From Nitzschia sp. pyKryTriq1 (Eukaryota; Bacillariophyta; Bacillariophyceae; Bacillariales; Bacillariaceae): a stretch of 64,000 nucleotides of DNA. Shown here in pieces: positions 39,480 through 50,400 of the stretch (position 1 is its first letter; every line of letters begins with the position of its first letter). The notes beneath the pieces are model-generated. The model ran no database searches, was not told the origin of the DNA, and saw nothing but the letters and a program-made list of their open reading frames with translations. The translations under genes were made by a program, and so were the position numbers. The DNA lies in the NCBI GenBank assembly GCA_956465555.1, contig OY101120.1, forward strand, positions 992,001-1,056,000. The letters are read 5' to 3'.

Positions 39480-40210
39480 GATTTTCGGGTTGTTTTTTCG
39501 TTGAGGGCTGGGGGTTGTTATTATGAGAACGAACAACACCGAGGAAGTGACAGCATCGTTGCAATTGCATTGGAATCTCTTCTCTTTCTCTTGATCGGAA
39601 GCAAGCCTTTTAATGTCCCGGGGCGGGGTCAATGGATATCGGGAATCGCATCAAGAGGGAAGAACTGATTTCGGCAGCCGTTTCATGGTTCGCATTCTCA
39701 GGTTCGTGTCAGTCAGTCGTGATACGACTCTCCAAAAAAAGAGAACATCCACGAGACCTCGTCAAAAGGAGCCCTGTACAAGCAGTCCACAATGTCCCTG
39801 CTCATTTCATTTGTTTGAAGGCTAATACGATATCTCTTGGTTGTTGTTGATGGGGTCTTCGGGTCTTCTCCATGTTGGCAAATCCAAAATCTAGAGTCTG
39901 TCTACAAACATCTTTTCTTGGAAAAATTCGAAATCTTGGCCATCGCATCGCGCGTTCGTCGCGCGTACAGATAATTTCGGGCGAACGCACGACAGTGAGC
40001 GAGCACGCAAGATTGGAAAAGCGAGCCAGCCGGCCTCGGCGCGAAAACGGAAAAGGCTCACATTTCTCACATGAACTGTTTGAAACTCGTTTCGCAACAA
40101 GTCCACAATTTCGATCACCCTTTTCCCAAAGAAACGGCTCCTCTGGCTTCCATTTCGAAGTAATCTTGTGTCAACCAAATAGAAACAGCAGGTGTAACCG
40201 AAAGGAAACC
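39480..40210. other. Divergent promoter region
   Basis: About 730 bases between the GS gene and the MYB gene. A cgcgcg word appears at 39950-39963. One longer plus-strand frame is open through the region into the MYB start but has no protein character before 40211. Confidence 0.4.
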
Positions 40211-41749
40211 ATGATCAATTCCGGCGATGATGATGCTGAAAGCATGGCGATCGACAGTATGAAGAAGGTCGGTCGGAGATTCAAGAGAGGGAATACCGAT
40301 GGTGAGACGGCCATGGCAAAGGACCCACGCATCTCAGAATCAAAGGGGAAATATGATGGCAATGATGCCATCCAGAGAGTACGTATCGTCCAAATGTCAT
40401 AGCATGATGACAATTCCATTCGTCGGCCTTCTCGTTCTCACTGTGCGCCGTTCCGACAGTTCTTTGAGATCGAAGGCCGCGACGAACAGGAAGAAGATCC
40501 ACGTACAGCCGAAGAGTCTATTTCGCCCTTGAAATGGAGCCCTGCTATGCCTACAGTCCAACCAAGGCCCGACCACAGAGATCCACTCGATTCGTTGGTG
40601 GCGGTGCGCAGAAATGATCGTCAAGATGAACGAGACTTCTCGATCGAAGCGTTTGAGGGAGGTGAAAATGGTGTTTTTCACCCCATTGCGACTCGTGGTG
40701 CCAACAACAATGGTACCGGGGTTTTTGAGTTTGCATTTCCTGAGTCCATGCAAGGCACGTCGGTGTTCCCAATGGACGGATATCAAATGTCTGATGACTT
40801 CGACTGCCAGGAAAAGCCTTCCAGCTTCCACAGTCATGTCGACTCTATGCAACTATTTGCCCCACAATGCAACGAAGCCGCAAATGACCTCAGCGAAGAT
40901 CACATGGCTTTCGGGGTGCCAGATTATCGTCTAGGTGATGGTGCAAATGGATTTGGTGAGGATCGCCAATCTTCCTTGCAAGATCCTCGTCGAAACATTG
41001 GGAACTCACTCAAGCCGAGCGCTGCAGGTCCCTACTCGAGAATCGTAAACACACCACATGGTCCTGCTTTGCTCTTGAAGCCAGCTCAAGGCTCATCGGC
41101 TAGTGGTGTTTTATCCTCATCTGTGAACTCTTCGGGTCGACCGCGCAAATTTCAACGGTGGTCCGAAGAGGAAGACGAAATCCTGCGTTATGCGGTCAAT
41201 TCCGAGGACGAGTCGAAACCAAATTGGAAGAAGATTTCGAGTACGTTCTTTGAAGGGACACGGTCAGCTTTACAGTGCAAGAGTCGCTGGAATAAGTCGC
41301 TTCAGCCCGGCCTCCGCCTCGGTAGCTGGGGAGAACACGAAGATGAAATCATCCTCCATCTTCGCGCAGAAGGCTTCAAATGGTCTCAAATTGCCGACCA
41401 ATTACCAGGTAGAATTGGGGAGCACGTGCGCGATCGCTATGTCAACTTTCTTGATCCAGATCTCAAAAAGACCCCTTGGACAAAGGAGGAGGACAAGATC
41501 CTTTACGAGCAACAGAAAATCCAGGGCAACAAATGGACAACAATCGCAAACTTCCTACCTGGTCGCTCTGAGAATGCCGTCAAGAATCGTTGGCATAACG
41601 CCAAAATGACCCAGCGCCGTCGAATGCGGAAGCATGCGGCGGAGAGATCTCTCGTTGCACAGAGTATGAGGGCTCGTCAACATGCCGCGACCACAAGATC
41701 AGACGACGAGTCGTCTTCGGATGAAGAGGACGGGGTAATGCATGTGTGA
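40211..41749 (+). CDS. R1R2R3-type MYB transcription factor
   Basis: Exon 1 is 40211-40378 and exon 2 is 40460-41749, phase 0, with an 81-base GT-AG intron (485 residues). The first 310 residues are polar and disordered. Three MYB repeats follow: RWSEEEDEILRYAVNS...NWKKISSTF, GSWGEHEDEIILHLRAEGF...KWSQIADQLPGR and TPWTKEEDKILYEQQKI...KWTTIANFLPGRSENAVKNRW. In each, Trp residues are spaced as in c-MYB, with the recognition helix of repeat 3 ending NRWHN. The tail is basic then acidic (DDESSSDEED). In plants and animals 3R-MYB proteins control G2/M cell-cycle genes; that role here is inferred. Confidence 0.93.
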
Positions 41750-41830
41750 AATCGAAAATCATGGGGAAGTTTTCGTTGGAAACAAAACGACAACATTATA
41801 GGGATAGTAGAATCCGTCCCGTAGGATAAA

Positions 41831-42658
41831 TCAAGTAACGCAGAGACGATAATATTCGCCTGGGATTTCTAGCTCGAGACCGATGCATGGAAAGGGTTGG
41901 ATGAAAAGCAGAGATACAATAAGCCGCCACAAAATTCCCGCCACCAGCCCCAGCATCGGCGTAGACAGATCGCCGGTAACAACCCAAACAGCGATTCCTT
42001 GCCAGTAGGCAATCAGGAGAGAACCGAGCAAGCGTACCGTTTTTGTATTCTCCCAGATATTGACAAAAATGGTCACAGCAGAGAAGGTACTAGGCATAAA
42101 CAATGCCCAGAAGAGTTTGAAACCATTTCCTCTGCTCTTTTCTTGTGGCGTCTGAAAAAGTTGCATTATGTGCCACTGGAACAGAAACCCACATGTAGAA
42201 GTGATTAACAACGCGGCGATTTGAAACATTTTGTCTTGCTGCACTAGGCTGCCATCACTGTGGGGCGAGTCACCCTCATCACTTGTGATGGTTTCCCATT
42301 TCAAGTATCCATCCAAAATGGACCACCCTAATAAAAGTTGGACCAGAGTTCGTACCGGAAACTCTTTGAGTTCATCGATGTTGTAAAGCACGTGGCGATA
42401 AGCTTCTTCTCGTAGCAGTATGCAATCAATCGCCACCAGCAGCAACTCTTGTTCAATATATGGGTCGACCAACTTTTGACAGTTGACGCAAGTCATGGCT
42501 TTGATGCTCGACAAAGAGACACTCAAACGTCGGTACAGCGCCGCACAAGGAGTGCTGCAATGGACGCACACATAGGGTAACAACTTGTGCGACTTCTCGT
42601 CCACGGTAGCTTTCGGCTCTTCGCTCTTGGAAGCAGCGGCAGTCTTCGATCTTCCCAT
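41831..42658 (-). CDS. ARV1: ARV1 homologue, ER lipid and sterol homeostasis
   Basis: 275 residues from the ATG at 42658 (MGRSKT). The N-terminal ARV1 domain is clear: YVCVHCSTPCAALYRRL and MTCVNCQKLVDPYIEQEL give two CxxC pairs and the D-x-YIE motif, followed by LLVAIDCILLREEAYRHVLYN. Membrane segments follow (FQIAALLITSTCGFLFQW, LFWALFMPSTFSAVTIFV, LLGSLLIAYWQGIAVWVV and a last one at LGLVAGILWRLIVSLLFI). ARV1 sits in the ER membrane and helps GPI-anchor assembly and sterol distribution. One exon; it is convergent with the MYB gene, 81 bases away. Confidence 0.92.
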   Translation of the reverse strand: MGRSKTAAASKSEEPKATVDEKSHKLLPYVCVHCSTPCAALYRRLSVSLSSIKAMTCVNCQKLVDPYIEQELLLVAIDCILLREEAYRHVLYNIDELKEFPVRTLVQLLLGWSILDGYLKWETITSDEGDSPHSDGSLVQQDKMFQIAALLITSTCGFLFQWHIMQLFQTPQEKSRGNGFKLFWALFMPSTFSAVTIFVNIWENTKTVRLLGSLLIAYWQGIAVWVVTGDLSTPMLGLVAGILWRLIVSLLFIQPFPCIGLELEIPGEYYRLCVT

Positions 42659-43357
42659 ATTTTTTAATGAAGATAATGGCACGACTTTTCTCTGAGATCA
42701 AAGTTATGGTTGTCTGGGATGCTCTTTCGCAGCAGCGCCTTGTCAAAAGTGGAGTCACAAAACAACAATAACAATGTCATAACACCAGGATCTTGGATCG
42801 AGATGATTCGCGATCGCCAAGGGTGAAATTGTCGGGCGTTCGAGAAGGTCCGATAAAGGCAATTTTGGATGGCTTCGCTATCTGGGCTTCGCACCAGAGG
42901 GCGAAGGAGAAGACTCCCTCTGAGTAGAAACAATACTCCAAGCCATGTGGGGGCGGGGCGAGTCATCTTTGTGGGTGATGTGTGGATGTGATGGGTGCGT
43001 GGTGAGCCGTGCGTGCGTTTGCAGGGACCAATAAATACCCTGGCCGTGATGTGTTGTGACGCTTTGTGTGCGGTCGGTGTGGAGGGCAATAGTAAATATG
43101 TGGCATACCGCCTCGAAATTGTTAATGAAAATGCGCGGGCCACCTCCCTCCGACCTTCCATTTCTGTGGTGGAGGTTTCCATTCTCAATTCGGATTGTGA
43201 ACATGTCACGCAATTTCGTTTGTTGTTCGGATTGAAAGCATTCCGATGCAAGACCTTGCCAAGCGTCAAACCTATCATTTCCATTTGTGAGGCTTGGTCG
43301 AAGAGTCGAAACTCTAGAGTCCGATAGACCTCGCTATTCGCATCACTACATCATACC
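42659..43357. other. Divergent promoter region
   Basis: About 700 bases between ARV1 and the next gene. Several frames on the minus strand look random. The stretch at 42960-43080 is rich in gtgtgtg-type words. No known element. Confidence 0.4.
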
Positions 43358-44623
43358 ATGCTGAAACAACCATTTTCTGGAGTCCTTCGAGCGCCGCCGT
43401 CGCCGGTGCTTGGCTCTCGCAGAGCATCATACTTCTCGTCAAGCAGTTCATCTCTTTTGCCCAACGATTTGGATATGTTTTCGGAAGACGTATTTATTCA
43501 GCATGGTGATGCTGATGACGACAATATCAGTGTTTCGTCTCTCGAAAGTTTTGCTTCTGGATGCAGTGACGACGATGTACCAGCTCCTCCTCCTAGCAGT
43601 AGAAAGTTGAAGGCGGTCGCAAAGCTTCCAGGAAGCTACTTCGAGAAGTCTTCTAGGAATTCACCCCAAAAGGAGCCGCTGACAGCCAAGGTCACCGCCC
43701 AGCCTACTATTGAGCACAAGACATGCTACGTACAGACACCGCCTTCCAAGCCTAGAAGAAAGATCTCTGGTAGTGAGAGTATCCGTAAGAGTCCACTGTC
43801 ACCACCCATCAGCCCCAAGTCGCTGGCTTGCCCTTTCGACGACTCTTCGAGCGACTTTGTGGAAAACCTTCCCTACGCTTTGGCGGTGGCAACTCCGATC
43901 TCCGCTATACGTGTAGAACATTGTTGCGATCGGTGCGACGGAAAAAACTTGCAGCTTCAGAAGCAAGCCCAAGAGATTGAGCAGTTGAAGGGGCTGGTGA
44001 CGCAACTTGTGACTGTGTTGGGGAAGTCTTTAGCAGAGAACCAGAAACCGCAGCATCATAGTATTCCTCCTGAGGCTCTTGCCTCACCCACAGCACCATC
44101 GGAGAAATCGTCAGCCTCTCGAGAGAAGACCCAGTCAGCATACGAGTTGTCGCACCAAGTGACCTCTACAACGGAGTCATGGTGTCAACCATCGCCCGTA
44201 CCCTTGAACGAAAAGGACGATGCACAACATCATCATATATCAAAGCCAATAGACATGCCCGCTGGAACATCACGTACGATGCTTCGATTGTGCCACTTGA
44301 AGCAGCTCAAGGACGAATCATCTCCTACTGGCAAGAAACATCCTCATCCTCATAGGAGCGGCAAGAGACACCTTCACGTGTGTGTTGCTGGAAACTGGGG
44401 ATACTATAGTGGTCCTCCATTGGAACAGAACACGTGTTTGCACGGCTGTGTGGTTCGTTTTGATAATGGTGACCTGTACCTGGGAGACATGATGTGCTAC
44501 ATTCCGTCAACGTCGTTCTTTAGTGACGACCATGGTCTACAGTTCCATGGTCGAGGAACGCTGTACCGAACAGATGGCACGGTAACTCGGGGACTCTTCC
44601 ACAAGCATCATTTCAAGGAATAA
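43358..44623 (+). CDS. Unknown protein with C-terminal MORN-like module
   Basis: 421 residues, one exon. The first 190 residues are disordered, Ser- and Pro-rich, with a CCDRCDGKN motif at about 188-196 that precedes a short coiled coil (LQLQKQAQEIEQLKGLVTQ). The middle is again disordered. The last 85 residues are ordered and resemble MORN repeats: WGYYSGPPLEQN, VRFDNGDLYLGDM and FHGRGTLYRTDGTVTRGLFH. MORN modules bind lipids and help organise membranes in algae. I do not recognise the whole architecture. A His-rich patch (HHHISKP, HPHPHRSGKRHLH) lies before the MORN part. Confidence 0.65.
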   Translation: MLKQPFSGVLRAPPSPVLGSRRASYFSSSSSSLLPNDLDMFSEDVFIQHGDADDDNISVSSLESFASGCSDDDVPAPPPSSRKLKAVAKLPGSYFEKSSRNSPQKEPLTAKVTAQPTIEHKTCYVQTPPSKPRRKISGSESIRKSPLSPPISPKSLACPFDDSSSDFVENLPYALAVATPISAIRVEHCCDRCDGKNLQLQKQAQEIEQLKGLVTQLVTVLGKSLAENQKPQHHSIPPEALASPTAPSEKSSASREKTQSAYELSHQVTSTTESWCQPSPVPLNEKDDAQHHHISKPIDMPAGTSRTMLRLCHLKQLKDESSPTGKKHPHPHRSGKRHLHVCVAGNWGYYSGPPLEQNTCLHGCVVRFDNGDLYLGDMMCYIPSTSFFSDDHGLQFHGRGTLYRTDGTVTRGLFHKHHFKE

Positions 44624-44786
44624 AGATGCAAAGGCGTATCCAGGGTTCCCACTACTTGTCAACTATATGATCCGTGATACTTTATTCATCGCATCTATAT
44701 CTAAATCGTTTTTGCGTTTACCGGTACAGTACCTGTACGAGTACTTAGCTACTTGTTGTAAATAGATTCTACAGGGTGCAGTGCCA

Positions 44787-46631
44787 TTACTTCTTTGCCG
44801 CTTTCGCCTGCTGCGCCATTTTCTTGACAGTGTTCAATTGACCAAACAAATGATCGGCTCGTACCATTCTATCGTTTGTCAGCTGACGCTGCTTGTTGTT
44901 AGCAACGTGGTAGATCAAATGTTTCGAAAAGTGATCGGGGTGCATGCTTATGATGCGTTGCATGTTACACCCACCCTTGACTCCCGTAAATATTTGATAG
45001 CTTCCCGACCAAAATTCCACATTCATCGAGTCTTGCCCATCCTTTTGATAGCTTGGTTCGTCGTAGGGAGGCAAAAAGGAATCTAGGCAGAGCCCATTGT
45101 GCATTCTAGCGATTTGTCCTAGAGTCAACATCCACCCTCCTTGCTGAGCAATCAAGGCGGGCGGCCCACCAGATGGACGAGGTTCATCGCCGAAGGCTCC
45201 CTCCCGACCACTCCAATAACCACCAAGAAGCTCTGCGCGATCCATCCGTTTACCAGGCCCCAACATTATGACTGCCCAGTCCAATAGTGAAGAGCCTGGC
45301 GGAAATTGTCGTAATGTGAAAGCTTTGGCATTGGTCTCCCATATGATTAAATCGTCCTTTTGGGGGGTGTCGGGAGTTCCAGTGTTGGGCGGCATGTGCA
45401 CATGGCAACAGATTCTTGGATCCACATGAGACTCCTCGTCGGAATGCTCGGCAAAATGAAAATCCTGATCAATCGGCAGTACTTCTTTCTGAGCTCCGTG
45501 GTCTGACGAATTCAGCAACACTTCGACGCGGATGAATCCAGGTATCACTCGCGCCAGCTGTTCTTTGGTCATGTCACCATAAAATTTAGTGTGATGGAAA
45601 TCGTCCACGTTTTCTGGGACGCTGTTCACCAATTGATCCACTCGAGAGGGTGCTTGCTCCCGCAATCGATCGATTTCGTTAGAGAGGGCCATGTAGTTTT
45701 GCACATGATGACCAGTCACGCGCATATCGTCTTCAAATGCCAAAAATATGTCATAGTAGAATGCCTTGTCTTTGATGACATAGCGATGCTGCCGCGCCAA
45801 GGCCCGAGTATTTTCAATGACCTTATTGGGAGAATGTTTCCGTTCGTAGCCTAGAGGTGCCGCATTGTCCCAGACTTGGAGTCCGACTCCCGCCGGCAAG
45901 GCGTCTCGTATCAGTTCTTCTCGTTCGGGGGAAAGGGAATACGCGCAAATCAAAAAGACATCCACATGGTACTCGAAGGGAGGTTGCACCATGGTTTGTA
46001 CGCTATCGACGAGCACAGGAATCAACACTTCGCCCAGTCGATCCTGACCTTTCGTAGTGGCTCGAGTTCCCGTGTTGTATTCAGATAAAGTGGTCACGAT
46101 ATAGAGTATCCTTGTCTGTTGTAAGGTGACAGGATTCGGAAGACCCGTCAGTGGAATGGCGGACAGGGCGGCGCTAGTGCTTGCACGGTTGCTCCTCCCA
46201 ATGACAGAGGATTGTTTGGAAAAGACAAAGATCAGCGTCACAAGTAGTATTTTCCACCCAAACCAGAAAATACAAAAAGCCCACCGAAAGCGCGGAGGGA
46301 CTCGCAACACTTGTTGCTGCACTCTCTTCAAACAGGGGAGTCGCCGGTGCCATGTGGACCAGGTTTGCGTTGCCAGAGATGTCCATCCGGGATGATTCTT
46401 GGTTGTGCTGCCGCTCGAAGTAGAAGTCAGAGGGGGCAACAACAGCTCCAGTGGCGACGAGAAGGAGGAATTCATGGCCTGGTTGTTATTGTTGTTGCTA
46501 TTTAGGCTGTCGGGATCGTCATTGCTTTCGCCGTTAGTGGTATCCGTGGTGAGGTCCAGCCTGCTGGGACTTGCCGCAGCAGCAGTAGCACCGACTTTGC
46601 CTTTTCGTGATTTCACAGAAGGAGAGTGCAT
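44787..46631 (-). CDS. Type II membrane glycosyltransferase-like protein
   Basis: 614 residues from the ATG at 46631 (MHSPSVKS). A disordered cytosolic lead of about 110 residues is followed by a signal anchor (WAFCIFWFGWKILLVTLIFV). The luminal part starts TRILYIVTTLSEYNTGTRAT and contains EYHVDVFLICAY, DIFLAFEDDMRVTGHHVQNY, SLLDWAVIMLGPGKRMDRA and GGWMLTLGQIARMH. The FEDDM segment is a plausible DxD-type nucleotide-sugar site of a GT-A fold. Location in the Golgi is inferred from the topology. I cannot assign it to a CAZy family. The LLDSGGNNN-type Asn run near the start is encoded by AAC repeats. Confidence 0.72.
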   Translation of the reverse strand: MHSPSVKSRKGKVGATAAAASPSRLDLTTDTTNGESNDDPDSLNSNNNNNQAMNSSFSSPLELLLPPLTSTSSGSTTKNHPGWTSLATQTWSTWHRRLPCLKRVQQQVLRVPPRFRWAFCIFWFGWKILLVTLIFVFSKQSSVIGRSNRASTSAALSAIPLTGLPNPVTLQQTRILYIVTTLSEYNTGTRATTKGQDRLGEVLIPVLVDSVQTMVQPPFEYHVDVFLICAYSLSPEREELIRDALPAGVGLQVWDNAAPLGYERKHSPNKVIENTRALARQHRYVIKDKAFYYDIFLAFEDDMRVTGHHVQNYMALSNEIDRLREQAPSRVDQLVNSVPENVDDFHHTKFYGDMTKEQLARVIPGFIRVEVLLNSSDHGAQKEVLPIDQDFHFAEHSDEESHVDPRICCHVHMPPNTGTPDTPQKDDLIIWETNAKAFTLRQFPPGSSLLDWAVIMLGPGKRMDRAELLGGYWSGREGAFGDEPRPSGGPPALIAQQGGWMLTLGQIARMHNGLCLDSFLPPYDEPSYQKDGQDSMNVEFWSGSYQIFTGVKGGCNMQRIISMHPDHFSKHLIYHVANNKQRQLTNDRMVRADHLFGQLNTVKKMAQQAKAAKK

Positions 46632-47497
46632 CCTTGGAGTTGTTGTTCGTGTCCTGAAAGTAATGTACTCGTAGTCTAACGAGAATGGAAGTGAAAAATA
46701 GCCGTTACACGTTTCAAAAACTGTTGGACGCTCCAAGGAGCATCAATCATTCAGCGTACTTTCTCAACTTTCCAGGATGAAAATCATGAATCAGGCAGAG
46801 CGAGGTGGTGTAATCATTTCCCCAGAGACGAATTGCATGTAGTAGTGTACACTAGCTAGAGTAGTGAGAGTCCCGTGGTCGTACAGGTAGTTAGAGAGGG
46901 TCCTGTAGTTAGTCTACCTTTACTCGTACCAGGTAGCGGTAGATAGAGGAGGTCGAGGAGGAGACGGAGGAGTCGTCAGTCGTCTCAGTTTTTTGGTCGA
47001 TCTTGCGCTCCACTACTCGTATGATACCGGGTACATGCATATGTACTGATGGAACGAAAAACCAGAAAGGGGTCGGTGCAGGAAGCAAAAGGGGGTAAAG
47101 CGGGGGACGTACGTACCGGTACCGATACCAGTCCCGTTGAGCGCGGGCGATCTTCGTTCAACATCCTTCCGGGTCTTTCGCCTTCGTCGTGATATTCGAT
47201 TCCTCCGACTGGATCTTTCTGACCTCTGCATGCGTTGGATGATTCTGGATACTGCGACAAAAAGAGAGAGTGCGGAGAGTGGAGCAAGATCAAAAAACGC
47301 AACACAAAAACGTGGGGACATCCTAAACCCGGAGGAGGACATCATTGACAAAAGTCAGTGAACGACCAACGGCAACGTTCCTGGTCTTGGTCGCAACAAG
47401 AGATACATACCATAGATCAACTGTGGATTGATTGATTGATTGATTCCGAGAGCGAGGCAGACAGTAGGCTGAAAAAGATCTACAGTACGTAGAGGTC
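46632..47497. other. Divergent promoter region with GTAC words
   Basis: About 870 bases between the glycosyltransferase-like gene and PSME4. GTAC/ACCGGT words at 47107-47130. A (gatt)n repeat at 47425-47444. No gene recognised. Confidence 0.4.
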
Positions 47498-50400
47498 ATG
47501 ACATCTTCTAGTTCCGGCAGTAGTATTGACACTGCTGCTCTGGGTGGCGGCACCTTTTCGATTCGAGATAACAATGAAGGCCCCAGCTGGAAGCACCCGC
47601 ACGCCTTTCATCGAAATCTTCCCCCGCATCATCACGACGATGAAGATGGCATTCCTTTCATTACTAAGTACGCCTACAAGAAGTCTCGGTATGTGTTGAG
47701 GTTGGTGGACTCGCTGCAAATCACAGAATCCATGCTGGTAGACAATGAAGAGCACGACGAAGAGGAGGAAGACATTCCAATGGAGGAAGAAGATGATGGG
47801 GAAGCGGAGGAGGATGAAGGATCGCAGGGTGGTCCAGCACCCACAGAGACACTCAGTGTCCTTATGCGGACGTGTGCTCGCATCTCATCGCAACTTTCTT
47901 CGCTGGAGAGTCTCAAGCACAGTGGCTTGTCCCGGCTAGAGCTCTCTCGCATGATCTTGCACCTTCTCAAACTGGCTTCGGCCACTTTCATTCTAGGCGA
48001 AGGGGCCTCGGGTGAACGCAAAGTCACTTTGCAATATGAAAACGTAGGATATATTTGCACAGCAGCCACCACGGAAGAGGAAGCTGCATTCCATAATCTT
48101 CCTGATGCCCAGGCATTGGAAGCAGATCTGGCTGATAAACGGTTCGCACTGCCTTCTCCAGCTAGAGAGGTTATTCTATCGATGGTGGTCAATCTCTTGT
48201 CGAACAAGGGTCCGCTCCGTAGTGTTTCGAACGCAGCCATTTTCGCCAAAGCTGAAAACATAGTGGATGAACAAGAGTCTCGATTCTTGTTGATTATCCA
48301 TTGGAAGGCCTTACTACGCATGCTTCTCCGAACAGCGCCGTATTTGGACGAGCACAAAGTTGGAACTGCGCCCATGGCATCGAATTCCAGGCACAGTACC
48401 ATTGTCAAACGAACCGTTCAACTCATTCGAGATGCCAGGCACTTTTTCGATCAAGGTCTGAGGCCAAACGATCCTTCTGCTATTGACGATCGCACGGCCA
48501 TAACTGTCTGGGAAATGGTCAAGAGTGATGTCATGTTTCATTCCCACACCCATGCTTGCTACCGTTCTTTGATTCTTTTATACCTATTCCAACCTTCCCG
48601 TTGCTCCTCGCGGTATTACTTGGAGCGCCTACCATTATGGTTTGAGGCCTGGAGCAACATTGATCGGTGTCCGGAAATGGACTTTCTTTGGCTGGCCCTC
48701 CTTTGTCGGGCTCGTAAGCACTTGCCAGTTGGATACGATTGGGGCCCCATCCGACGCCGTCTCTTGACACATGCTCAATATTGGCTGCAGCTACCGATTG
48801 GAGGAGTTTCGATGGACAAGAGTTTTCCAAACGCTTCGACCCCCAGGTCCAGGACGTGCCCATCCCGTCTCAAGGTCTTTGCCGGAGCCAGTTCTTCATA
48901 TGAAGAAGGAATCGACTTTGTGGCCAAGGTTGCCAAGCTTCTAGTCATTGGTCTGGGTACTGGAGAGAAAGAAGGGGGCACGTCGGAAGGCACCCTCGAT
49001 GTCTTGCGGTTTTTGAATTTTGTGACCCCTTATTTCAATCCTAGCAACTTGGGCTCGTGGACATTTACCTTGGGTGCCTTTTTGCACTACTTTTGCTACG
49101 AATTGTGTTGCCGCATGGGAACTGCGGGTAGTATTGAGACTCTTCGATCCACTAAACCTGCGTTGGTAGAGGCACTTTGTGAGGTGGAGCCACCATTGTC
49201 TGTCGCGTGCTTGCCACCAAAGGAGATCGTTGCTTTGATGAATGCCCTCTTGCCGCTCTGCCAACAATCTCTGTACAGTAAGAATGGGCACGTGGGACGA
49301 GCAGGAGAAGCTGCTATGCTCTACCTGGCCCAAATCGATCCATCGCGCATCACTCCCGCCTTCATCGACTTTGCGACTCGAGCCTTGGATATTTCTGCGG
49401 TGAACCTCGCTCACCAAGCTCCTGCGGCTTTGAGTGCCTTGACAAGACTTTTACAACCAGCGTTGCGTGGCAATCCCAACATTTTATTGGTCCGACTTCC
49501 AGAGATTTTGCGTCTGACTCTGGCCGGTATCGATAGCAACGATCAAAACAAAACCATTCGAACTCTTATTTTGTATCGCAGCTTGACATCTTGGATTCCA
49601 GTCGGAGGAACACCTGAAAAGTGGAAAACACTGCAACTACCAGCGTCGACATCAAAGGATCTGTCCGCGGACGAGGCGGACGACACTATTCGCCTGGGGA
49701 GCGACTTGCTTGGTGATCTCTATAAGCCTACGCAGCATCCAGACTACTTGCAAGCGTTGGAGGCCTTACCGGAAACGTCGCTATTGAAACAAGGTTCCGA
49801 CGTTAGCGATCTAGATTTCCGCTTACTAGTCGACGAAGCGGCCTTCGCTTTGAGCGACTGGGTTCTCGAATTTCTGGAACGGGTCTATGCATTGCTACGG
49901 GCCACGGGAGAGCGTGAGAAGGCTGGAAAAACGGCTTCTGGGGTTGCCAACCGACACTCCTCAGCGGATGTGCAACAAGCACGAAACTTTTCCCGCGTCT
50001 TGAAGGAGTGTTTGATTCAAACATTTGCTGCGATGGATGACGCAATTCACAAGTCGGCAGTCCAGTCAGTTGCACGCTTCTTAGAAGAAGAGACGCTTCC
50101 CTCTGCAGCCAAGGACTCTTCGCTACTGTGTCAAGCAGCATGCTCGGCTAGGGTGAACCCTCAGACTGGTGATGTTAGTAGCCATGGTTTGGATGCGCTG
50201 GTGCCGGTCTTAGTGGACGACTTGGAGCATCATTCGAACAAAACGGTCACGTATCGTCTTCGATGTCTTGCCGGAGCTGTTCGAGGTTGTGGTCTCGGTA
50301 TCAAGAGGCACAATAAGGAGATTACTCGTGCTATTGACTTTGCTCTTTTAAGCAAGGACAAGCATGTACACAAAACGGGGTGCAAGCTACTGAGGCATAC

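Noticed and set aside
42664-43284. Minus-strand frame of 206 residues upstream of ARV1
   Set aside because: It overlaps the ARV1 start in another frame and has no family resemblance.
47674-48408. Long minus-strand frame opposite PSME4
   Set aside because: It is a mirror of the real gene; its composition follows from Glu- and Asp-rich codons on the other strand.
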